From the NCBI GenBank assembly GCA_937895785.1, contig CALBKW010000089.1:1-9592 (forward strand): a stretch of DNA of 9,592 nt, written 5' to 3'. Below the pieces are notes generated by a model. It did no database searches. It saw nothing but the letters and a program-made list of their open reading frames with translations, and had not been told where the DNA came from. This document shows positions 5,467 to 9,592 of this stretch, in pieces. The first letter of the stretch is position 1, and the number at the start of each line of letters is the position of its first letter. A program made the translations under genes and the position numbers. This DNA is from an uncultured Candidatus Melainabacteria bacterium. GTDB lineage: Bacteria; Cyanobacteriota; Vampirovibrionia; Gastranaerophilales; Gastranaerophilaceae.

Positions 5467-6343
5467 GGTAAGCCTCAACTTTTGGATATTTTGTTATTCT
5501 ACATACAGGAATAAAACCAAACAAGAAATACATGTTTGTGTAGTTATATTCTTTTATCTTTAACAGTAATACATTGCCAATATAAATTCTTTTTTTAGTC
5601 ACTGTTTTTTGTTTTTCTGTTAATTTTATACCGTTGTCATCAAAAAACTTAATCAAATTTTTCTGTGCAGTGTAAAAGTCTAGCTGTTTTTTATCAGTTT
5701 GTCTTGTTTTTACAATAGAATTGGCATTCGCACGGTAGTAATAAAAACCATTTGGTACAAATACTATTTTGTGGGCTTGTTTTATAACTTCAGGAGTCCA
5801 TAAAACATCTTCATAATAAGAGTTTTCTTTAAATAAATTATTTTTTACAAGTTCTGTTTTATATAATTTATTCCAAACATAACAACATTTTGGAATGTTT
5901 GAATATTTAATTTTGTTAGTTAAATCTTCAAAAACAAGTTCTTTTTCGTAATTAAATCTGTATTTTTGAGAATTTTTATGCATTCGGAGAGCTGATGTTG
6001 CTGCAATATCACAATCATTAGCAGTAATCGAATCGTATAAAACCTCATAAAAGTTTACACTTACCCAATCATCACTATCTACAAAACCAACATAAGGTGA
6101 ATTTACATATTGAAGACCATAGTTCCTTGCAGATGATAATCCTCCATTTTGTTTTGTGTAAATTTTGATGCGGTCATCTTTTCTTGCATATTCTTCGCAA
6201 ATAGATAGCGAATTATCTGTAGAACCATCATTCACAATAATAATTTCAATGTCACTTAACGTTTGTTTTAACAAGCTTTCAAGGCATTGACCAACATACT
6301 TTGCTACATTAAATACTGGTACAATAACCGAAACTTTTGGCAT
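5459..6343 (-). CDS. Family 2 glycosyltransferase (first of tandem pair)
   Basis: A 294-residue GT-A fold glycosyltransferase and first gene of the minus-strand glycan operon. Key elements are VSVIVPVFNVAKYV (4-17), IIIVNDGSTDNS (34-45), NGGLSSARNYG (66-76), DSDD (89-92), YVWNKLY (155-161), YYED (177-180) and YYYRANANSIVK (201-212), ending in a YFLFGFIPVCRI tail. It aligns with its downstream neighbour without gaps through about residue 216; I count 61 of the first 100 positions identical, so the pair is a tandem duplication that has diverged, mainly toward the C-terminus. The frame is open back to a TTG at 6406, but the predicted transcript starts near 6384 and family proteins begin MPKVSVI, so ATG 6343 is the start. 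Its SD is weak (AAAAAAGA). Confidence 0.92.
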   Translation of the reverse strand: MPKVSVIVPVFNVAKYVGQCLESLLKQTLSDIEIIIVNDGSTDNSLSICEEYARKDDRIKIYTKQNGGLSSARNYGLQYVNSPYVGFVDSDDWVSVNFYEVLYDSITANDCDIAATSALRMHKNSQKYRFNYEKELVFEDLTNKIKYSNIPKCCYVWNKLYKTELVKNNLFKENSYYEDVLWTPEVIKQAHKIVFVPNGFYYYRANANSIVKTRQTDKKQLDFYTAQKNLIKFFDDNGIKLTEKQKTVTKKRIYIGNVLLLKIKEYNYTNMYFLFGFIPVCRITKYPKVEAYHG

Positions 6344-6390
6344 AAATCTTTTTTCTAACCCCGTTATTCTTATTATGTTCCAATGAGAAA

Positions 6391-6418
6391 AGTATAACAC
6401 AAACAAGTTTACTTTTAA
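6391..6418 (-). promoter_or_regulatory. Extended -10 promoter of glycosyltransferase operon
   Basis: On the minus strand TGTTATACT (6399-6391) is an extended -10 (TG-N-TATACT, 5/6) with only a poor -35-like TTAAAA (6418-6413) at 16 nt. The predicted start is near 6384, giving a leader of about 40 nt before ATG 6343. It faces away from the fucosyltransferase promoter. Confidence 0.6.
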
Positions 6419-6436
6419 TATATGATAAATATTTTA

Positions 6437-6445
6437 TGATATAAT
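6437..6445 (+). promoter_or_regulatory. Extended -10 promoter of fucosyltransferase gene
   Basis: TGATATAAT is a perfect extended -10 (TG-N-TATAAT). No good -35 lies at 16-18 nt. Transcription would start near 6452, and the short leader carries AGAAGGA just before ATG 6465. Its -10 is about 40 bp from that of the divergent operon, so one bound regulator could affect both. Confidence 0.7.
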
Positions 6446-6464
6446 CTGGAAAAAGAAGGATAAA

Positions 6465-7346
6465 ATGGTAGATAAAAATAATAAAAATGTAATAGTTAAT
6501 TTTTCAGGTAGAATGGCTAATCAAATGTTCCAATGGGCTTTTGGCAGAGCTTATGAAAAAAAACAAGGGGTAAAACCTCAATTTGATAACAGTCAAGAAA
6601 CAATAAAAATTGATTGTTTTAATTTAATGAACGATATTGAGTTAGTGAAAAAGCCTTTGATTAAAAAGATTTTGCGCAAAATTATTTTTATAAGAGGTCT
6701 TAGAAACAAACTTTCTAAAATTGATTTCAAACTTCCAGAGAGAGAAGAAAAATGTTTCTGCCAATATGAACCTGAATTGTTGGAACAACTACCACCAGTA
6801 TATTTTAAAGGATATTTTCAAACTGAAAAATATTTTAATGATATTAGGGAGCAACTAGTAAAAGATTTTGAATTGAAATTATCTCTAAATACAGCAAATA
6901 AAGATGTTTTAGAAAAAATTAAATCTTCTGAATCTGTTGCGGTTCACTTCCGTCGAGGAGATTACACAAAAAAACGTGTAGCTGATAAATATGGTAGCTG
7001 TTCTGTAGAATATTACAAAAACGCGGTAAAATTAATCGCTGAAAAAACAGGTAAGAACTTAACATTATTTGTATTCTCCGATGATATCAATTGGGTTAAA
7101 CAAAATGTAAAATTTGACTATAAAACAGTTTATGTTGATATTAATTCAGGAAAACAGGGATATTTTGATTTAGAATTAATGAAAAATTGCAAACATAATG
7201 TTATAGCCAATAGTTCATTTTCTTGGTGGGGAGCTTGGCTTAACCAAAATACAGAAAAAGTTGTTGTTGCTCCAAAAACATGGATGAAAGTTATGGAAAA
7301 TGATTACGATATAATTCCAAACTCTTGGATTAGAATTGAAAACTAA
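6465..7346 (+). CDS. Alpha-1,2-fucosyltransferase, GT11 family
   Basis: A 293-residue cytosolic enzyme predicted to transfer fucose from GDP-fucose to the 2-position of a terminal galactose-type sugar. The N-terminal motif is SGRMANQMFQWAFGRA (14-29), a variant of the usual GGLGNQMFQYA. The donor-binding motif HFRRGDY is at 161-167, VFSDD at 203-207, and the second family motif at 236-260: DLELMKNCKHN, then ANSSFSWWGAWLN. All hallmark residues are present and the length is normal. The SD AGAAGGA lies 4 nt before the ATG. It is divergent from the GT2-GT2-SGNH operon and its stop overlaps the next gene in TAATG. It most likely caps a surface glycan made with the neighbouring transferases. The family is very secure; the exact linkage and acceptor are inferred. 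Confidence 0.95.
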   Translation: MVDKNNKNVIVNFSGRMANQMFQWAFGRAYEKKQGVKPQFDNSQETIKIDCFNLMNDIELVKKPLIKKILRKIIFIRGLRNKLSKIDFKLPEREEKCFCQYEPELLEQLPPVYFKGYFQTEKYFNDIREQLVKDFELKLSLNTANKDVLEKIKSSESVAVHFRRGDYTKKRVADKYGSCSVEYYKNAVKLIAEKTGKNLTLFVFSDDINWVKQNVKFDYKTVYVDINSGKQGYFDLELMKNCKHNVIANSSFSWWGAWLNQNTEKVVVAPKTWMKVMENDYDIIPNSWIRIEN

Positions 7347-7858
7347 TGGAAAAAATATATAAAACAGAATGTAATTCTCCCATTGGAAAGCTTACGCTAT
7401 GTGCAACTGAATATGCACTTGTAGGAGTGTGGATAGAAGGTCAAAAATATTTTGCTGATACTGTTTTAAATCCAATAGAAAAAGAAGATTTGAAGGTTTT
7501 TGACGATACTAAAAAATGGTTGGAAGAGTATTTTAATGGTAATAAACCAAGTGTCAAAGACTTGCCTTTAACGCCGATTGGAAATGATTTTAGACAAAAA
7601 GTATGGAAAATTCTTTGTGAAATTCCATATGGTGAAACTATTACGTATGGTGAAATTGCAAAAATTATTGCAAAGGGAAAATGTATAAAAAAAATGTCCG
7701 CGCAAGCCATAGGTGGAGCTGTTGGACATAATCCAATTTCCATAATTATTCCTTGTCATCGAGTAGTAGGCAAAAATGGAAATCTAACAGGATACGCAGG
7801 CGGATTAGACGTTAAAAAATATCTTTTAAAACTGGAAAATGCATATATAAAATACTAA
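7346..7858 (+). CDS. ogt: Methylated-DNA--protein-cysteine S-methyltransferase (Ogt/MGMT type)
   Basis: A 170-residue DNA-repair protein that removes O6-alkyl groups from guanine (and O4-alkyl from thymine) in a single irreversible transfer to its own cysteine. The active site is IPCHRVVG, with acceptor Cys137. A helix-turn-helix region precedes it: VWKILCEIPYGETITYGEIA (86-105), then SAQAIGGAVGHNPI (118-131). GNLTGYAGGL (145-154) and a C-terminal helix complete the domain, and an N-terminal alpha/beta domain is present. Where many family members have the Arg finger (ARAVG), this protein has Gln120 (AQAIG), a substitution I believe occurs in other bacterial members. There is no Ada-type regulatory domain. 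It is translated from an ATG overlapping the fucosyltransferase stop by one base, so the two are probably coupled although functionally unrelated. Confidence 0.95.
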   Translation: MEKIYKTECNSPIGKLTLCATEYALVGVWIEGQKYFADTVLNPIEKEDLKVFDDTKKWLEEYFNGNKPSVKDLPLTPIGNDFRQKVWKILCEIPYGETITYGEIAKIIAKGKCIKKMSAQAIGGAVGHNPISIIIPCHRVVGKNGNLTGYAGGLDVKKYLLKLENAYIKY

Positions 7859-7898
7859 TGTAACAATTATATTGCTGAATGGTTAAAAGACACAGAAT

Positions 7899-7927
7899 TT
7901 GTGGCACTTAGTTAATATAACTATAAG
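7899..7927 (+). promoter_or_regulatory. Weak candidate promoter of EF-hand gene
   Basis: TTGTGG (7899-7904, 3/6), a 17-nt spacer and TATAAG (7922-7927, 5/6) would start a transcript near 7934, about 32 nt before ATG 7966. A second -10-like TATAAC lies at 7916-7921. Read-through from the alkyltransferase gene is an alternative, as no terminator separates them. Confidence 0.3.
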
Positions 7928-7943
7928 TCAAATGAATTGACTT
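7925..7943. repeat. 7-bp inverted repeat upstream of EF-hand gene
   Basis: AAGTCAA (7925-7931) and TTGACTT (7937-7943) form a perfect dyad with a 5-nt centre. It is AT-rich with no following T run, so it is not a terminator. It overlaps the candidate start site and could be an operator or a leader hairpin. Confidence 0.4.
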
Positions 7944-7965
7944 GTTTCAAAAAGGATTTTGTATT

Positions 7966-8613
7966 ATGACCGAAATGATTTTAAATTCAAGTAGTCAGTA
8001 TTTGAATAAATACATGAATACTTTTAGCAACGAAATAAATTCAAATAAAAATAAATCAAAAGGATTGTTGGATTTATCAAACACAAAGACTGACAATATT
8101 AAGCGTTCAAGTAGCTCATCAAAAGTTGGTAGTCAAACTATTTTAGCAAAGAGAGGTCAAGCTGGCTATTTAAAACAAATTGATTTAGATGAAGATGGAA
8201 AAATCTCACTAGAAGATTTTAATGAATATTGCGAAACAAACGGTATCGAAGGAAAGGCAAAATTAGCAATGATTACAGCAATGATGGCTGCCAATACTAA
8301 TTCAAAAATAGCAAAAGAAACTGCTAAGGAAGAAAATTCAGAAAAAGATGCAAATTCTATTGATGACAAAGCTGTTTATGCAAAAGAGGGTGATGAAAAA
8401 TACGACGAAGCAATGGATGAAAACAACAATGGTGTTGTAACTTATGCCGAGTATTTGAAATATAAGAATGAAAAAGATAAGAGTAAAAGTAACAAAGAAA
8501 CAGAAAAAAATACAATAGAAGAAAATCCAACTTCACAGAATAAACAAGATAAGATAGCAGAGGCATATAGCGAAAAATCTGAAACTCAATCAAGGATAGA
8601 ATACGACGTATAG
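7966..8613 (+). CDS. EF-hand calcium-binding protein with two hands
   Basis: A 215-residue soluble, highly charged protein. EF loop 1 is DLDEDGKISLED (73-84): Asp at 1, 3 and 5, Gly at 6, Ile at 8, and Asp rather than Glu at 12. EF loop 2 is DENNNGVVTYAE (151-162): D, N and N at 1, 3 and 5, Gly at 6, Val at 8, Glu at 12. Both should bind Ca2+, but 66 residues separate them, so they are not a standard close pair. The N-terminus (1-60) is Ser/Asn/Lys-rich and the tail (165-215) Lys/Glu-rich and probably disordered. No signal peptide or membrane segment is seen. I chose ATG 7966 (AAAGGA 10 nt upstream) over a TTG at 7942 without an SD. The ligand site is clear; the cellular role (calcium buffer, sensor, or substrate of a non-Sec exporter) is unknown. 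Confidence 0.87.
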   Translation: MTEMILNSSSQYLNKYMNTFSNEINSNKNKSKGLLDLSNTKTDNIKRSSSSSKVGSQTILAKRGQAGYLKQIDLDEDGKISLEDFNEYCETNGIEGKAKLAMITAMMAANTNSKIAKETAKEENSEKDANSIDDKAVYAKEGDEKYDEAMDENNNGVVTYAEYLKYKNEKDKSKSNKETEKNTIEENPTSQNKQDKIAEAYSEKSETQSRIEYDV

Positions 8614-8625
8614 TTATAATTTAAT

Positions 8626-8646
8626 AAAAAACGGGCTTTCGCCCGC
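8626..8646 (-). terminator. Intrinsic terminator of tRNA-Ser gene
   Basis: On the minus strand CGGGC-GAAA-GCCCG is followed by six T (8631-8626) and further A/T. The T run exists only on this strand, so it ends the tRNA transcript, 15 nt past the mature 3' end, rather than the EF-hand mRNA. Confidence 0.88.
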
Positions 8647-8660
8647 TCTGTTAAGAAATT

Positions 8661-8750
8661 CGGAGACGCAGGGATTCGAACCCTGGATACAGATTACTCC
8701 ATATAACACCTTAGCAGGGTGCCGCCTTCAGCCTACTCGGCCACGTCTCC
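8661..8750 (-). tRNA. tRNA-Ser (anticodon GCU)
   Basis: A 90-nt class II tRNA. The acceptor stem GGAGACG/CGTCTCC (7 bp) is followed by discriminator G. The anticodon stem GCACC/GGTGT encloses loop CTGCTAA with anticodon GCU (8715-8713), reading AGU/AGC serine codons. The long variable arm folds as ATATGGA-GTAA-TCTGTAT, as expected for serine, and the T arm is CAGGG-TTCGAAT-CCCTG. CCA is not encoded and must be added after transcription. It is a single gene with its own terminator, convergent with the EF-hand gene. Confidence 0.97.
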
Positions 8751-8762
8751 AATTTGTTATAC

Positions 8763-8779
8763 TTTGTCGCTCCGACAAA
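8763..8779. repeat. 7-bp perfect hairpin upstream of tRNA-Ser
   Basis: TTTGTCG (8763-8769) and CGACAAA (8773-8779) pair around a 3-nt loop. It would lie in the 5' leader of the tRNA precursor if transcription starts near 8782. Read on the plus strand it is followed by CTTTTCT, a poor T tract, so a terminator role there is doubtful. Confidence 0.45.
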
Positions 8780-8788
8780 CTTTTCTAC

Positions 8789-8817
8789 ATACTAACATAA
8801 AAAATTAAACTTTTCAA
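8789..8817 (-). promoter_or_regulatory. Tentative promoter of tRNA-Ser
   Basis: On the minus strand TTGAAA (8817-8812, 5/6), a 17-nt spacer and TAGTAT (8794-8789, 4/6) would start a precursor near 8782. A -10-like TATAAC at 8761-8756 sits closer to the gene but lacks a -35 and would start inside the tRNA. Confidence 0.3.
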
Positions 8818-8840
8818 TTCCGTTAACTTTTTGTTACTCT

Positions 8841-8869
8841 TTGTTAAATTTAAACCTTTTTTGTACTAT
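8841..8869 (+). promoter_or_regulatory. Candidate promoter of the symporter gene, near-leaderless
   Basis: TTGTTA (8841-8846, 4/6), a 17-nt spacer and TACTAT (8864-8869, 4/6) predict a start near 8876, only 3 nt before ATG 8879. The hexamers are modest, but the missing SD upstream of a secure start codon fits this position. Confidence 0.42.
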
Positions 8870-8878
8870 CATTGTTTT

Positions 8879-9592
8879 ATGAACTTAGATGCAGCAATAG
8901 ATGGTATCTTATCTCCAGTAGCCGACAAGATTTCATCAATAATATTTTATTCAGTAAATATAAATGGTGTGGAAGTGCAACTTTTGATTGTCCTTTTGAT
9001 GATAGCTGCAATTTATTTTACTTTTAGACTTAGATTTATTGGTTTTTGGGGATTTAAACATGCTCTAAAACTTATTGCACATAAATTTGAACATAAAGAT
9101 CTTATTCAACGTAAGAAAAAAGGTGAAGTTTCATCGTTCCAAGCTTTAACTGCAACAATTTCATCATCTGCTGGAATTGGTAATGTTGCAGGTTCTGCCG
9201 CAGCGGTTTCAATTGGAGGTCCTGGTGTAATATTTTGGATGGTAGTTGCCGGACTTTTCTCAATGGCTCTTAAATTTTCAGAAGTTCTTTTAGGTGTAAA
9301 ACTTAGAGATGTAAACCCTGACGGTTCAACATCAGGTGGGCCGATGTACTATATTTCTAAAGGTTTAAAAGGTAAGATTTTAGGCAAAATTGCACCATAT
9401 TTAGGAAAAACTTACGCTTTTTGCTCTGTACTTGCTGTTATTGGTGGCTGGAATTTATTTCAAATTAACGCAATGACAACTCAAATTACAGAGGTTACAG
9501 GTGGTGCAAATAGTATTTTTGCTAATAACAGTTGGTTGATTGGTTTAATCGTTGCTACTGTTACTTGGGTTACTATTATTGGCGGAATAAAA
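8879..9592 (+). CDS. Sodium:alanine/glycine symporter, AGCS family, 3'-truncated by window edge
   Basis: The first 238 codons of an inner-membrane amino-acid symporter of the AGCS (SSF 2.A.25, DagA/AlsT-like) family, which imports alanine or glycine with Na+ or H+. After a short N-terminal helix and the first membrane segment (33-52, ending FTFRLRFIGFWGF) comes the family hallmark GEVSSFQALTATISSSAGIG (82-101), continuing NVAGSAAAVSIGGPGVIFWM (102-121). KFSEVLLGVKLRD (132-144), GGPMYYISKGLKG (153-165) and NLFQINAMTTQI (192-203) are also typical. No stop appears before the window end; full members are roughly twice this length. ATG 8879 is the only sensible start, since the next Met is inside the first membrane segment, yet no Shine-Dalgarno precedes it. 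It is divergent from tRNA-Ser, with 128 bp between them. Confidence 0.95.
   Translation, partial: MNLDAAIDGILSPVADKISSIIFYSVNINGVEVQLLIVLLMIAAIYFTFRLRFIGFWGFKHALKLIAHKFEHKDLIQRKKKGEVSSFQALTATISSSAGIGNVAGSAAAVSIGGPGVIFWMVVAGLFSMALKFSEVLLGVKLRDVNPDGSTSGGPMYYISKGLKGKILGKIAPYLGKTYAFCSVLAVIGGWNLFQINAMTTQITEVTGGANSIFANNSWLIGLIVATVTWVTIIGGIK

Noticed and set aside
5467..5478. TTG start at 5478 for the second GT2 gene
   Set aside because: No SD precedes it; ATG 5466 has GAGG 6 nt upstream and gives the standard M-A-K-V-S-I-I start.
6344..6406. TTG start at 6406 for the first GT2 gene
   Set aside because: It lies in the promoter spacer region upstream of the predicted transcript start and adds residues not found at GT2 N-termini.
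6556..6563. A8 tract in the fucosyltransferase gene as a phase-variation site (another A8 at 7687-7694 in ogt)
   Set aside because: A8 runs are expected in AT-rich coding DNA; both frames are intact and there are no long G/C tracts like those that switch Helicobacter fucosyltransferases.
7441..7759. Minus-strand frames opposite the alkyltransferase gene
   Set aside because: They are antisense to a gene with full family motifs; no SD or conserved features.
7942..7965. TTG start at 7942 for the EF-hand gene
   Set aside because: It lies inside the second arm of the inverted repeat and has no SD; AAAGGA is positioned for ATG 7966.
8184..8219. Dockerin domain reading of the first EF loop
   Set aside because: Dockerins have two closely spaced F-hand repeats on secreted proteins; here the loops are 66 residues apart and there is no signal peptide.
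8763..8779. Hairpin upstream of the symporter as an intrinsic terminator on the plus strand
   Set aside because: The stem is only 7 bp with an interrupted T tract, and the only plus-strand gene upstream ends about 150 bp earlier, beyond the tRNA.
1..9592. CRISPR array, insertion sequence, prophage or defence system
   Set aside because: No spaced direct repeats, transposase, integrase, phage or nuclease genes are visible on either strand.

Overview
The window is a low-GC bacterial chromosome segment using the standard genetic code. It has sigma70-type promoters, intrinsic terminators and mostly AGGA/GAGG-type ribosome binding sites. Flavodoxin, an AGCS-type amino-acid symporter, paired family-2 glycosyltransferases and an alpha-1,2-fucosyltransferase would suit a host-associated or fermentative anaerobe. 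The lineage cannot be fixed from the sequence; a gut Gastranaerophilales/Vampirovibrionia-like or Clostridia-like origin is only a guess.

Layout. 1-520: 3' part of a flavodoxin (+), ending at a 17-bp perfect bidirectional terminator. 530-2728: three-gene minus-strand operon of membrane proteins of unknown role (PH-like protein, a DUF805-like fusion, and a small protein carrying the same FNWGA...GIKGN module as the fusion). 2747-2873: a degenerate palindromic repeat. 2880-3359: GNAT acetyltransferase (-), apparently leaderless. 3456-3911: an exported protein with 35 cysteines in about 129 mature residues (-), with its own strong promoter and terminator; this is the most unusual gene here. 4001-6343: minus-strand operon of two tandem paralogous GT2 glycosyltransferases and an SGNH esterase, all with overlapping ends. 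6344-6464: divergent promoter region. 6465-7858: GT11 fucosyltransferase and an O6-alkylguanine-DNA alkyltransferase (+), overlapping by one base. 7966-8613: EF-hand protein (+). 8626-8750: tRNA-Ser(GCU) with its terminator (-). 8879-9592: 5' part of a sodium:alanine/glycine symporter (+), with no Shine-Dalgarno and a promoter almost on the start codon.

How the genes fit. The two GT2 enzymes, the SGNH hydrolase and the divergent fucosyltransferase look like a small glycan-decoration cassette: sugar transfer, fucosylation and possibly acyl editing. No flippase, polymerase or sugar-nucleotide synthesis gene is present, so precursors and export must come from elsewhere. The Cys-rich protein and the FNWGA/DUF805 operon have no assigned function. 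No CRISPR array, insertion sequence, prophage or defence system is visible. The best candidates for something undescribed are the Cys-rich exported protein, the FNWGA-module operon, and the mixture of leaderless and SD-led genes.
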